Of a stretch of DNA of 64,000 nt, positions 44,708 through 53,700 are shown in pieces. The position numbers were made by a program, and so were the translations under genes. The DNA comes from Cupriavidus pauculus (GTDB lineage: Bacteria > Pseudomonadota > Gammaproteobacteria > Burkholderiales > Burkholderiaceae), in contig NZ_BPUO01000023.1 in NCBI RefSeq assembly GCF_022179805.1, forward strand, positions 1 through 64,000, read 5' to 3'. The notes beneath the pieces were generated by a model. It did no database searches. It saw only the letters and a list, made by a program, of their open reading frames with translations, and was not told where the DNA came from. Every line of letters begins with the position of its first letter. Within the stretch, counting starts at the first letter, position 1.

Positions 44708-45711
44708 CACGGTTCACAGTCGCGCCAAGTGCGCCACGTCTTCTATCCTGTTCAATCTTCGCCGTGCGGACCGCCGCGCAGTCTTGGTGCCATCGTAGCG
44801 TCGCCGGCCATCCTCGTCCTTTGCTATGTCGTTGCTCCATCTCCTGACACAAGGCAGTCGAGGGAAAGTCAGGCGCAGAAACTGATGATAGCCAACAGCA
44901 GCCATGTCGCATTCCCCGCATAACACCTCGCGTACTGGAAACCCGCGATAAGCCTGGCGCTCGACGCATGGCGCACGGTAGGTAATACAGCTGGATATCC
45001 GCCTGCCCACATACGTCAAGAGTAAGTGTCAACCTACCCCTTTTCGGCCAGATCATGATGCCCCATTCTGACAGGAACGACGGCAAGGGCGTTCTCCCAG
45101 GCACTGCTTAGTACGCCAGAAGCCTGGTAAGACGAAACCTCTCACATCCATGGCGCGATCTTTGGCAAGACAAAGGCGGGACGGCAAAGATGGTCAAAAA
45201 CGGCGACGGCGCGGGAAGGACTCCGTCGTGATGATACGCGGCGGCTGCGCGTGCCCTCGTCGTCCCATGACCGAGACGGCAAGAGCAGCGTCGATCCCGA
45301 ACCCTGAGTCAGAGCGGCATTGAAGGTCATCGGCCGGCACGAGCGGCAACTTCCATAGGCAACTCAGCAACGGAGATTCCACTCGTGGCCTTCGGGCTTG
45401 ACACCCGCTCTACGAATTCAACGCTTTCGCCACTCCTGAAGGCTATCGACCCTGTGGGTGACCTTCTCGCGGCCGTCGCCAAGCAACCGCCCTTATCGCT
45501 CTTCCCAAGAAAGAGGCGTCTGCGCAGATTGGCCCGTCACAAGCCTGATGAGAGATATCAACGCGGACTTCTGCGCCCTGCAAGACACGCTACTCGACTG
45601 AGCGGTTGATATGCGTCAATTCTATGGCACTTCTCCGGGCGTGCACTCCGTACCCCGGCTATGTTTTGACGAAACAGCGGCAAACATCCGAATGCCGCGT
45701 GGAGACAGCTA
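44708..45711. other. 1-kb stretch without a clear gene
   Basis: Short frames on both strands lack motifs or ribosome sites. A plus frame 45385-45609 has a few protein-like residues ('LLKAIDPVGDLLAAVAKQPP') but is Arg-rich at its end. No repeat copy or strong hairpin was noticed. Confidence 0.3.
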
Positions 45712-45972
45712 ATGTTGAGCGCTCATGAGTTTGCCGCGCTGCTGGTACTCGACTCCCGAGGATCTCCCGCCGGGTTAGATCCCCGGGACGTCAATGCACT
45801 GTTCAACCGTAGTCTTATTGAGGTCCATCCCGATCGACCGGCGGACAACCCCTTACGACTGACCCACGAAGGTTTGCTGACCCTGGCGGCGGTGGGAGGC
45901 CTCGGCGAGCTATTCATGGGACCACGACGCCATGGAAAGCACCCATTAACTGGTCTGCCGTGCGCGGAGTAA
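45712..45972 (+). CDS. Small hypothetical protein
   Basis: An 86-residue protein: 'LSAHEFAALLVLDSRGSPAG', 'LDPRDVNALFNRSLIEVHPD' and 'LTHEGLLTLAAVGGLGELFM'. The predicted helix-turn-helix-like run of helices ('L...DV.AL....L', 'LT.EG...L') is compatible with a winged-helix-like fold, but there is no assigned family. The ATG is preceded by GGAGACAGCTA. Confidence 0.55.
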   Translation: MLSAHEFAALLVLDSRGSPAGLDPRDVNALFNRSLIEVHPDRPADNPLRLTHEGLLTLAAVGGLGELFMGPRRHGKHPLTGLPCAE

Positions 45973-46308
45973 GCGCGGAAGCGGTTGAGTTTCTGCCCAT
46001 ATCCACGGGACGCCAGGTGCTCTTGAAGAGGTCGTCATTGCGCGGCTGCGGAGGGCAGGCGGCCGCCCCCCTGCTTTGTACGAGCGTCGCAGCCAATCCC
46101 CAACGCGTATCGCGCTTACTCCTTGATGGGCAGTACGCAGTGCCTTCGCCTGACTGAAGCCGTCCGGTCTTCAACCCATGCTCGACATGCCCGACGTCGA
46201 TTTTTCTGACACACATCAAGAAGTCAGCGGTCGGCCATGCGCAGAATGTACTTAAGACCTCAGAGACGCATCCATCCGATTCCATCGGCACCTGCCCCAA
46301 GACCCACC
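45973..46308. other. Intergenic, about 336 bases
   Basis: No gene supported. Frames on both strands are proline/arginine-rich shadows. The start of the DUF465 gene at 46309 has only a weak ribosome site. Confidence 0.3.
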
Positions 46309-46521
46309 ATGTTCCCAGAATTTCGTACGCAAATATCCCGCCTCAAGTCCGAAGACGCTCACTTCGCCCGGCTCTTTGCTCGCCACAACGACCTCGATCA
46401 CGAAATCAAGAACAAAGAAGCAGGGTTGATCCCCGGCTCATGGGACGACATCGAGACACTGAAGAAGCAAAAGCTCCAGCTCAAGGATCAGCTCTATGCG
46501 ATATTGAAACGCCAAGGTTGA
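46309..46521 (+). CDS. DUF465 / YdcH-family small protein
   Basis: A 70-residue, strongly helical, charged protein: 'MFPEFRTQISRLKSEDAHFA', 'RLFARHNDLDHEIKNKEAGL' and 'ETLKKQKLQLKDQLYAILKR'. This is the complete DUF465 pattern (L..e...F..L...h..Ld..I...E, then LKk.rL.lKD.i). The function of the family is unknown; it probably forms coiled-coil dimers. The upstream frame extends 24 codons but the family starts at MFPEF. It lies just before a universal stress protein gene. Confidence 0.88.
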   Translation: MFPEFRTQISRLKSEDAHFARLFARHNDLDHEIKNKEAGLIPGSWDDIETLKKQKLQLKDQLYAILKRQG

Positions 46522-46576
46522 TGCAAGCGGTAGGCCGGAATTCCATTCCTTCCAGTTCCTTATGAGGAGAAGCCAA

Positions 46577-47011
46577 ATGTTCAAACACATCCTACTGCCA
46601 ATTGATGGCTCGGAACTTTCCCGCAAGGCTATTCCTGCAGCCATCATCTTTGCCCGTCAAACGGCGGCGAAGCTCACACCTTACATCTGCGTTGACAAGT
46701 ATCCGTTCTCGCAAGGCTCTGATTCCTCCCACGAGACTCAGAACAGCTTCAAAGCAAGGGTGGAAGCGCGGGCGCGCGACGAGCTTGCAAAGATCGAATC
46801 GAACGCCTCGCTGGCGGGCGTTCCGTGCGTCGGGATGATTTCCACGGCGAATGCTCCCTATCTGGGTATTATCCAGACGGCCGAAGAGATGGGTTGCGAT
46901 GTCATTTTCATGGCGTCGCACGGTCGCAGCGGTTTGTCGGGACTGATTCTAGGCAGCGAAACCCAAAAGGTGCTTACCCATTCGACGATTCCCGTCCTCG
47001 TATTTCGCTAG
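46577..47011 (+). CDS. Universal stress protein (UspA family)
   Basis: A 144-residue single-domain USP: 'MFKHILLPIDGSELSRKAIP' at the N-terminus and the ATP-loop 'MASHGRSGLSGLILGSETQK' (G-x2-G-x9-G-S) near residue 115, ending 'STIPVLVF'. The intact loop suggests it binds ATP. GAGGAG precedes the ATG at 46577. Its neighbours (DUF465, H-NS, FNR-like regulator) suggest a stress or low-oxygen setting (inference). Confidence 0.93.
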   Translation: MFKHILLPIDGSELSRKAIPAAIIFARQTAAKLTPYICVDKYPFSQGSDSSHETQNSFKARVEARARDELAKIESNASLAGVPCVGMISTANAPYLGIIQTAEEMGCDVIFMASHGRSGLSGLILGSETQKVLTHSTIPVLVFR

Positions 47012-47743
47012 GAAACCCCGGGGTCTGGGCACCGCAGGAAATACTGCGGCAGATTGGACAGTGGCCGTCGTCGCCCTCGCTCCAAATATCATCTGTCTGA
47101 CCAAGGCGGACGACGGGCCGTAGTGGAGGGCACCGTGTTGGCACCTGGAAGCTGACATCCATGTTTGCCATCAAAAGTGGGGCGCGACTCGCGGACCTAC
47201 TGAGATGCAAAAAGGTAGCATGCATCATCGACACAGACTTGCACCCGGATGTCGGTGCGCGGCCAAAATCACGGCTCATCGCGCGTAGGGGGACGGCCCG
47301 AGCGCGCTACGCGCTTCGTCCCTTTTCAAGCGCTTCCGGCTTACGGCGCGCTGGATCATGTCCTCGTGCCGCCGACCTCTTCCACACATGCGCTTTTTGA
47401 TCCCTGCGGCCGCCTGCGGCATATTCGATGGGTGCGGATCGTAGGCCATCCTCACGCACCATTCTGCGACCAGATATTTGCCTTTCGCGAGTTGCCAATG
47501 CCTGCCGGGACCTCTGTTCTCCAAACGGAAAGTTTGAGACGGCTACCTTCTAATCGGACGAGAAGCGCCGACTAGCATGGCTTCAGAAAAATCCGTGCAT
47601 TGCGCAATCACGTAGAGGCCCCCATCCTGCGAACGCCAAGTAAGAAGAGTCAGAAAGTACATGCCAAATGTCATGTTCCGATGTGCACAACGATGTCGTC
47701 GGCGCTAGCATCAACGTTCCATTGGCTCAACAAGGAGTGGTTC
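47012..47743. other. 732-base stretch without a clear gene
   Basis: Frames on both strands are Arg/Pro/Ser-rich and motif-free. It ends with the promoter and AAGGAG site of the H-NS gene. Long upstream regions are usual for H-NS genes, which are heavily regulated. Confidence 0.3.
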
Positions 47744-48058
47744 ATGACAACATACAAACAACTTTTGGCTGAGAAGGCTGCACTCGATGAGAAGATCACC
47801 GCCTTAAGAGCCCAGGAAGTCTCGGAAGTTACCGACCGTATTCGCGCGTTGATGGCGGACTACGGCTTGAGCGTGGAAGATCTTGCACCGAAGCGCGGTC
47901 GCGGGCGCCCTCCCAAACCGGCCGACGCCACGCTGGAACCGAAAGAACCACTACCGGCAAAATACAAGGATCCGAAATCGGGAAAAAGCTGGTCGGGCCG
48001 GGGGCGCGCCCCCGCCTGGCTTGGCGCGAACCCGAAGCGCTTCCTTATCACGGCATAA
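47744..48058 (+). CDS. H-NS family nucleoid protein
   Basis: A 104-residue histone-like silencer. The N-terminal oligomerisation coil is 'YKQLLAEKAALDEKITALRA', the linker 'RGRGRPPKP', and the C-terminal AT-hook-like DNA-binding motif 'KYKDPKSGKSWSGRGRAPAW', ending 'LGANPKRFLI'. This is the Burkholderiales H-NS type. It would coat AT-rich, often foreign, DNA. The ATG at 47744 has AAGGAG 6 bases upstream. After the stop, CCGCGCGG followed by nine T's (48079-48095) may terminate the transcript. Confidence 0.95.
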   Translation: MTTYKQLLAEKAALDEKITALRAQEVSEVTDRIRALMADYGLSVEDLAPKRGRGRPPKPADATLEPKEPLPAKYKDPKSGKSWSGRGRAPAWLGANPKRFLITA

Positions 48059-48195
48059 TTGCCTCGCCATAACCATGCCCGCGCGGTTTTTTTTTGCGCA
48101 AGTTGCGCGAAAATCTTCCGTGCGCGCATATTCGCCCGAACGGTTCGCTGATACACTCCGCCTCCGTCGAAATCAATCAACGGAGTATTGCCAGC

Positions 48196-48756
48196 ATGGC
48201 CATCCAGAAACTCGCAGCAAACGCAGTCAAACGTGCACCGAAGAAAGCCGCAGCTCCGGCAAAGAAGGCGAGCGCCTTCGAGCGCGAAGTGAAGGCTGCC
48301 CAGAAGCAACTCGACAAGCTGCGTGCCGACCTTGTCAAGCAAGTCGCCGCCGGAAAAAAGGCGATCGTGAAGGCCGTGGCCGAGCTGAAGGCGCTGAAGG
48401 AATCGACGCGCGCCGCACGTGCCGCAGAAAAGGCAGCTGCTAAGGAAAAAATTGCGGCCGCCAAGCAGAAGGCTGCTGCTGCAAAAGCAAAAGCCAAGAC
48501 GGCCAAGGCAAAGCCTGTGAAGGGCGCGGCAACGAAGGCCGCTGGCAAGGCGCAACAGGCCACCAAGCGCACCGCTGTTGCTAAGGTCTCTAAGGTCGCC
48601 AAAGCGGCGAAGCCCGCAAAGGTTGTGAAGGCTCCGGCAACGGCGCCTGTCAAGGCAGGCGTCGCGAAGCCCGTCGCAAAGACTCGTCGTGCCAAGCCTT
48701 CCGCAGTAACCCAAAACTCCGTGTCCGCCGCAGTTTCGAGCGTGACGACGGCATAA
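48196..48756 (+). CDS. Histone H1-like Lys/Ala-rich DNA-binding protein
   Basis: A 186-residue protein of very low complexity. It begins 'MAIQKLAANAVKRAPKKAAA', has a helical core ('FEREVKAAQKQLDKLRADLV'), then a long AKA/KAA-rich tail ('KAKAKTAKAKPVKGAATKAA') typical of bacterial histone H1 homologues (AlgP/BpH1 type). It binds DNA non-specifically and compacts it. It is encoded 137 bases after H-NS and followed by a strong terminator. The start at 48196 has CGGAG about 10 bases upstream. An antisense frame on the minus strand is a shadow. Confidence 0.9.
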   Translation: MAIQKLAANAVKRAPKKAAAPAKKASAFEREVKAAQKQLDKLRADLVKQVAAGKKAIVKAVAELKALKESTRAARAAEKAAAKEKIAAAKQKAAAAKAKAKTAKAKPVKGAATKAAGKAQQATKRTAVAKVSKVAKAAKPAKVVKAPATAPVKAGVAKPVAKTRRAKPSAVTQNSVSAAVSSVTTA

Positions 48757-48773
48757 GCTCGGATAGCTATAGG

Positions 48774-48799
48774 AAAGGGCGGCTTGTGCCGCCCTTTTT
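48774..48799 (+). terminator. Strong intrinsic terminator after the H1-like gene
   Basis: Stem AAAGGGCGGC / GCCGCCCTTT with loop TTGT, followed by further T's. It lies 18 bases after the stop. Confidence 0.9.
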
Positions 48800-49082
48800 C
48801 CATTGTAGGGGATGTATCTGCCCTCCCTGCTTGCTGGCCGGATGCGGGGAAACGCCCGCTATGCAGTTGGAAGAGGCGCTTGGCGGTTAATCGCATTTTT
48901 TACGATCTCCCTATTCTTCACGATCCGGCCGAGAGTCAGGAGAAGGCCAACGCAAGGATCCGCGCCTGCATTTGCGTCCAGGCGTTAGACACCCACCTGG
49001 GTAGTAAAAAACGTCACCAAAGCCGGAGATCCTCCGCCGCTTTACCGCGCTATCAAGCTAGAAATAAAACGCGAGACCAACG

Positions 49083-49118
49083 AAAAAAGCCCGGACTGCC
49101 AAGGAAGCACAGTCCGGG
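49083..49118 (-). terminator. Intrinsic terminator for the NarL-type regulator
   Basis: Arms CCCGGACTG / CAGTCCGGG with an 11-base loop. Read on the minus strand it is followed by CTTTTTTCG. It is about 190 bases after the stop of the response-regulator gene, so that mRNA has a long 3' tail. The remaining bases of 48757-49306 hold no gene. Confidence 0.75.
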
Positions 49119-49127
49119 AGCGGGAAT

Positions 49128-49157
49128 ACCGGGTTCCGGGGAGTCGTAAAACCCGGT
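49128..49157. other. Second hairpin next to the terminator
   Basis: Perfect arms ACCGGGTT / AACCCGGT around a 14-base loop, 9 bases from the terminator stem. It has no T-run. It may be part of a structured 3' tail or a small RNA. Confidence 0.4.
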
Positions 49158-49306
49158 GAACGGTGGTTCCATGCACCAAAAACCACACAGGAAGCTTACG
49201 GACTACGCAATCTGTCAACAATCGATCAAGTTCGATACCGGGCCACCGACTCGTAGGACTACCTTGATTCGCTTCGTAAGCGCTTTTCAGCTGCGGGCCT
49301 TTCTCT

Positions 49307-49966
49307 CTAGGCCGCATCTGGAACCAACCCCGTTGTAATCGCGTATCTGATGAGTCCTGCATCGTTGGACACGCCGACGCGCCTCATGGCATTGCTCTTC
49401 TGGGTACTTACCGTCTGTTTGCTACGATGAAGATGAGCTGCGATCTGGCTCACGCTCATGCCCGATGCAAACAGTCGGACCACCTCACATTCCCGTTTGG
49501 AAAGTCCCGCTCTCTGACTCAAGGCAGGCGGCCCATGTTCGAACCGCCTGATCACGTCCGTCACAATGGGCGAGAAATATTCCCCTTTCGCGCTGGCAAT
49601 ATGAATGGCAGGCAACAGGAAGCTCATGTCATCCGACTTGCTAAGAATGCAGCGCACGCCGATGGCGAGTAGATTGTTCACAACGGCGGCATTGTCAAGC
49701 ATCGTCATGACCACGACTTGCACGTCGGGATATCGCCTGGACACGAAGTCGAGTAGTTGCACGCCGTCCCCGAAGTCACCGCCGGGCATCGCGTAGTCTG
49801 TCAGAAGTACGTCGACGGCATTGTCGTCAAGGGCCTTGATCACTTCCGTCGAGTTTCTCGCCCCGGCGACGATTTGGATCGTATCGGCAATGAGCGCATG
49901 CTGGAGTCCTTCGAGCACGGCGGGATGATCGTCCGCAATGACGACCTTGACACGATAAACCTCCAT
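49307..49966 (-). CDS. NarL/LuxR-family response regulator, orphan
   Basis: A 219-residue regulator. The receiver has 'VKVVIADDHPAVLEGLQHAL', the phospho-acceptor Asp in 'AVDVLLTDYAMPGGDFGDGV', then 'VVVMTMLDNAAVVNNLLAIG' and 'ILSKSD'. The LuxR HTH is 'LSKRECEVVRLFASGMSVSQ' and 'IAAHLHRSKQTVSTQKSNAM'. 'TDYAMPGG..GDG..LL' is typical of RcsB-like members. No sensor kinase gene is in the neighbourhood, so its partner is elsewhere. A terminator lies downstream. Confidence 0.93.
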   Translation of the reverse strand: MEVYRVKVVIADDHPAVLEGLQHALIADTIQIVAGARNSTEVIKALDDNAVDVLLTDYAMPGGDFGDGVQLLDFVSRRYPDVQVVVMTMLDNAAVVNNLLAIGVRCILSKSDDMSFLLPAIHIASAKGEYFSPIVTDVIRRFEHGPPALSQRAGLSKRECEVVRLFASGMSVSQIAAHLHRSKQTVSTQKSNAMRRVGVSNDAGLIRYAITTGLVPDAA

Positions 49967-50003
49967 TACATCATTCCCTTACAGTCACCCAGTGCTGTGA
50001 AAA

Positions 50004-50180
50004 CTACTCGTCTGTCTTCTGAGCGGCGTTTTCCGCGCAGTTGCGCCGCCAATGTGCGAGCATCAATCTTCTTTCTGCAATCGACGCAAAAAGGTATCGG
50101 TTCAACGACTTCAGGAACCTGTCGCCATCCGCTTTCGATAGGCAAGCGAAAGCGAAAAGAAGCTTGTTAACGTTTTCCAT
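50004..50180 (-). CDS. Small basic helical protein, unknown
   Basis: A 58-residue protein ('MENVNKLLFAFACLSKADGD', 'RFLKSLNRYLFASIAERRLM'). The ribosome site AAGGAGGG lies 6-8 bases before the ATG at 50180, which is unusually strong and argues for real translation. It sits 37 bases upstream of the response-regulator gene on the same strand and may be its operon leader. No family recognised. Confidence 0.6.
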   Translation of the reverse strand: MENVNKLLFAFACLSKADGDRFLKSLNRYLFASIAERRLMLAHWRRNCAENAAQKTDE

Positions 50181-51024
50181 GGATTTCCCTCCTTCCACTT
50201 AACCGGGACTAAGGCCGCGCACCTCCATAGCGACTTTTCCTCGTTATGGCGGCGGCAACTTAAGTCTATGGGGTGCGCGCACAGGCGGCGAATGGGACAC
50301 TGTCCAAATGAAACGATCTCGCTCTCGGATAACTTCGAAAACTGAGAAAGCATGTGCGTGTCCGATGCCCGCAGCGCCCATCCGACCTTTGGGCAGAACT
50401 CAGAACCACCACCGGACGGTCGACAACACCTACCGCGCTAGTTGCTTAGCGTCGCCATCCGCGATGTCTCTGTGAAGTGCCAGCACGCACGCATGATGCC
50501 GCCGGTGGTTAGCGTCAAGCAGACAGCGCCTCTGGCGCACGCTCCTTACATTGCATAAGGGCTGGATATCCTGTCATTTGCTTTCCTTCCGCACAACCCG
50601 ATAGTTGTCGTAACGCCTCGGAGCCGAAGGGCTCGTCCTACTTTTATCACGGCACGACGAATGAATGAAGCTCGGCGCGTTCGGCATTTTGCCGGAGATC
50701 AAAGGGATTGCTTGAAGCGGGGCCTTACAGCGTTCACTCTACCTCGTTGAACCACGCCAACAGACACCAACAGCGCATTCCGTATGTATCTGGCGATCGC
50801 TTTCGTACGTGTACTACCTGTTTGGGCGTCATCTTCGTACTTGTCCGATTCTCATCCAAATTGAGGGCACCTAAGATGGCGCCCCGTGACCCGACGTGCG
50901 CCCCACTAAGCCCATCGATGTCACTGCTCCTGACGAAGTTATCGGTGTGATGACAGCTTTGCGCACAGCAGCCTCCTATCCTTTGAAACGATTGCGACGA
51001 CGCTTCGCAAACCGCCCTTGACTC
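50181..51024. other. 844-base stretch without a clear gene
   Basis: No convincing coding frame. It separates the minus-strand small-protein/response-regulator pair from the plus-strand FNR-type gene and probably carries both promoters. I did not find a full FNR box TTGAT-N4-ATCAA in it. Confidence 0.3.
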
Positions 51025-51768
51025 ATGTTGAACGAAAATTTTTGCCCGACTTGCAAACACTCGTTGACCTGCTTCATACAGTCCGCTAGCTGGGATACGT
51101 TGATCAAGCTGAACAAACTTGTCGTGCAGCGCAAGACTCTGTACAAGGGAGCAATTCTCTTCCGTATCGGAGATGCCGCCCAAGGCATCTATTCCTTGCG
51201 TTCGGGTGCAGTCCGAGAGCAACTGAGGGCAAACAATGGCCGCACACATGTCACGGGCATCCACATCGCCGGAGACACATTTGGACTTGAGTCGCTGTGG
51301 TCGGGTGTGCATCAAACAGAGGTGATTTGCCTCGAGAAAGCGACGGTTTGCCATATTGAAGGCGACGGACTGGCTGACATCGCCTGTCGGGACGTTGAAT
51401 TCGGAAGGCCCTACATGCGTATGCTCGCCGAACATCTGCGGCGCGAACAGACCGCCCATATGCGGTTCGGATGTATGAATGCAACGGAACGGGTGGCCGA
51501 CTTTCTTCTTGATTGGTCAGAGCGCGTCGCCACCGATGGCAGGCCGGCGAACGCGTTTCGGCTCCCTATGACCCGCTGGGCGCTCGCCAATCTTCTCGGG
51601 ATGTCGCTTCAGACGATCGGCCGTGCCTTGACCGAGCTCGCGGGCAAGTCATGGATCACTGCCACAAGGGGCTTTATCACCATCCTGGACCGCCCCGCCA
51701 TGCGAGCCCGAGTGGACCTGTTCAAGTCCTGTGAGCCCACTGATCGCCAGAAAGGCGATTTCACCTAG
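51025..51768 (+). CDS. FNR-type oxygen-sensing regulator (Crp/Fnr family)
   Basis: A 247-residue regulator. The N-terminal 'ENFCPTCKHSLTCF' (C-x2-C-x5-C, as in FNR) plus a later Cys in 'TEVICLEKATVCHIEGDGLA' could hold an oxygen-labile [4Fe-4S] cluster. The cNMP-like beta-roll follows ('LYKGAILFRIGDAAQGIYSL'). The C-terminal HTH is 'LPMTRWALANLLGMSLQTIG' with recognition helix 'SLQTIGRALTEL'. Its recognition residues differ from the usual ETVSR of FNR (here QTIGR), so its DNA site may differ. It probably controls the surrounding stress and nucleoid genes under low oxygen (inference). Confidence 0.93.
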   Translation: MLNENFCPTCKHSLTCFIQSASWDTLIKLNKLVVQRKTLYKGAILFRIGDAAQGIYSLRSGAVREQLRANNGRTHVTGIHIAGDTFGLESLWSGVHQTEVICLEKATVCHIEGDGLADIACRDVEFGRPYMRMLAEHLRREQTAHMRFGCMNATERVADFLLDWSERVATDGRPANAFRLPMTRWALANLLGMSLQTIGRALTELAGKSWITATRGFITILDRPAMRARVDLFKSCEPTDRQKGDFT

Positions 51769-51849
51769 TCTCACTCCCACTACGACAAGGTGCCGCGTGC
51801 CCATCCAATTGGTCTTGGGAACGGATCTCCCAGACGCAATGTGCCCCTG

Positions 51850-52050
51850 CTATCTGTCCCTGCTATCTGTCCTTAGCCGCCGTACTTCCGTGAGTGTCCA
51901 GATACCCGAATGCGCATGTGCAAACTTGCAAGCATACGCCGCTGGCCCTGAAGCGAACATGCCGTCATCCATGTGGACATGGGCGATGAGAGCGGCAGTA
52001 TGCTTGCCGTCTACATAGATCTGCCGCGTGCGAAACAGATTGCTCCGCAT
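51850..52050 (-). CDS. Possible small hypothetical protein
   Basis: A 66-residue frame: 'NLFRTRQIYVDGKHTAALIA', 'HVHMDDGMFASGPAAYACKF' and 'SGIWTLTEVRRL'. It has an alternating strand/helix look, as in small conserved hypotheticals of Burkholderiales, but I cannot assign a family and see no strong ribosome site. The remaining bases of 51769-52104 are unassigned. Confidence 0.4.
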   Translation of the reverse strand: MRSNLFRTRQIYVDGKHTAALIAHVHMDDGMFASGPAAYACKFAHAHSGIWTLTEVRRLRTDSRDR

Positions 52051-52104
52051 TCCTGGCGCCTGTAGTCGGGCGATCGCACTGACGCACTGCGCCAGCGCCG
52101 ACGA

Positions 52105-52341
52105 TTAGACATGCACGAAGCTTTGATCCTGCGGCAGCTCACTGGGAGGTGTTTTGGAATCGACGCCGACATCCGTTCCTTCGAGGTACTCGGTTACGAC
52201 TTGATGCTCGGAGTGTTGCGATGCGGTATTGAGCGCAATCACGGCGCCAAATCCGGCGGCGGCAGCAAAGAACGCATGACAGATCCGTAGCCGCTCCAAA
52301 CGCTTTCGCCCCGCTTGAATGTCAGTCGCCGCGGACCGCAT
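52105..52341 (-). CDS. Small membrane-anchored hypothetical protein
   Basis: A 78-residue protein with one hydrophobic segment ('ICHAFFAAAAGFGAVIALNT') and an acidic tail. Its ATG directly follows the stop of the upstream gene (TAAATG), so translation is coupled. Unknown function; the pair looks like a two-gene operon. Confidence 0.5.
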   Translation of the reverse strand: MRSAATDIQAGRKRLERLRICHAFFAAAAGFGAVIALNTASQHSEHQVVTEYLEGTDVGVDSKTPPSELPQDQSFVHV

Positions 52342-52722
52342 TTAGCTTTCCTCGCCAGAAACACTCGCCTCGGCTCGCCGGACGTGATCGGCCAACGCCT
52401 TCTCGATGCGACAGTGCCATCCTGGCCCTGCGCGACGGAAATGATCGAGTATGTGCGAAGCAACTCTCAGTCCAACGGCTTCCCTTTGCACAATCAAACC
52501 GCCGGTTCCGATGCCGGCGCTGTAGAGAGAGGCCAGCGCTTCGCTTCGAAGTCTCACTTGTTCGTGCTCGTCGGGAGCCGCATCGCTGCGCACGCATTGA
52601 AGCCACTTCGCAGGTCCATAGAGTCGTCGCATAACGGACTCTGCCACGACATCGTTCTCAGCTTCCAGCTTGCCGCAAAGCGAGCCTGATCGATAGATGT
52701 GGTACTGCATCTTGGTTCCCAT
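52342..52722 (-). CDS. Hypothetical protein, first gene of a small pair
   Basis: A 126-residue protein: 'MQYHIYRSGSLCGKLEAEND', 'LRSEALASLYSAGIGTGGLI' and 'VGLRVASHILDHFRRAGPGW'. The ATG at 52722 is preceded at a distance by AGGAGA; the ATG four codons later (MQYHIY) is an alternative. No family recognised. Immediately followed by the small membrane protein. Confidence 0.5.
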   Translation of the reverse strand: MGTKMQYHIYRSGSLCGKLEAENDVVAESVMRRLYGPAKWLQCVRSDAAPDEHEQVRLRSEALASLYSAGIGTGGLIVQREAVGLRVASHILDHFRRAGPGWHCRIEKALADHVRRAEASVSGEES

Positions 52723-53445
52723 ACTTATACGAACTCTCCTGAGACGCCAGATGTCCAGTGCATGCGTAGTGCAACGCTGGCAACAAGGACAATGCTAAGC
52801 GTCAGAGGTCTAGAACGGAACAGACCAGCGAGTCGACCTTTTCGAACATTGCGTTACCTCAAACGTTCGGTGGCTTCGCCCCTGTGCTTAAGAGGCAGCA
52901 CCCTATCGGCATGCATGCGAAAGTGCAGTCCGCTCAGGAACGTAGCGGCAAGCACACGGATTCTGCTGGTGATGCCTCAGCGTCGTCACAGACGGCCCCT
53001 GAAGTCATTGCTGACCATTATCTTGCTAGTGAAGCCTGGCAGCACTCCATGTGTCGTTAGCGCAGGGTTGGGCGTGCCCGTCCTGAATGAACTGATGGGC
53101 GCTCCTCATCCATGGAAACGCATTTTGCAACGTGAAGGCTAGATGGAGAGCAGCCCCAGGATGGGGTGCCCTGCCCTTGCCGCTATCAGAAGCTCCACGA
53201 GATGGACCGGGACGGCATCGTCTTGGCTGAGCTCGTGTCACAGGAAGAGTGGGCGTAACACGCTGGTGTCTGCTTCGATTTGCGCGCTTTCGATCAGGTA
53301 CTAGTTCGCGCGCCAGAAAATTGCTACAAGTAACACGCGGCAGAAAGAAGGCCGCGCTAAGCGGGGTCGATTTGCGGAAGATCAACCGCGAGAGGCCGGG
53401 TCAACCAAGAAGATCGCAAAAGCTTGATCATCCAATTTCGCTCTC
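52723..53445. other. 723-base stretch without a clear gene
   Basis: Plus and minus frames here are Arg/Ser/Pro-rich and look like shadows or decayed sequence. No repeat copy or strong hairpin seen. Confidence 0.3.
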
Positions 53446-53700
53446 ATGACCCATCCTGCTACGCTGGACAAACTTCGCGGCATGCTACTTGCCCAAAATG
53501 TCTTGACCTACGCCCTGCTTCGGACGCTTTCCGCGCCGGAGCGTGAAGCGCTCAAGACGGCTTACGCCGCCGAATCCGAAAGGATCACGGAAGAGATGCT
53601 CGCTTTTCCGAGTAGCCGGGACGTCCGGAACGGATTTGAGGAGCAAGTCAATATGCACCTGCAGCGGTTGTATGCGCTTCGTTCCGCATCGCATCCCTAG
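53446..53700 (+). CDS. Small helical hypothetical protein
   Basis: An 84-residue, all-helical protein: 'LDKLRGMLLAQNVLTYALLR', 'LSAPEREALKTAYAAESERI' and 'VRNGFEEQVNMHLQRLYALR'. The pattern looks like a coiled-coil dimer. No strong ribosome site and no recognised family. Confidence 0.5.
   Translation: MTHPATLDKLRGMLLAQNVLTYALLRTLSAPEREALKTAYAAESERITEEMLAFPSSRDVRNGFEEQVNMHLQRLYALRSASHP

Noticed and set aside
48177..48896. Ala/Phe-rich minus-strand frame that looks like a membrane protein
   Set aside because: It is the mirror of the Lys/Ala-rich H1-like gene; AAG/GCC repeats read backwards give Phe/Ala-rich nonsense.
51090..51115. TTGATCAA inside the FNR-type gene as an FNR box
   Set aside because: It lacks the N4 spacer of an FNR site and lies inside coding sequence.
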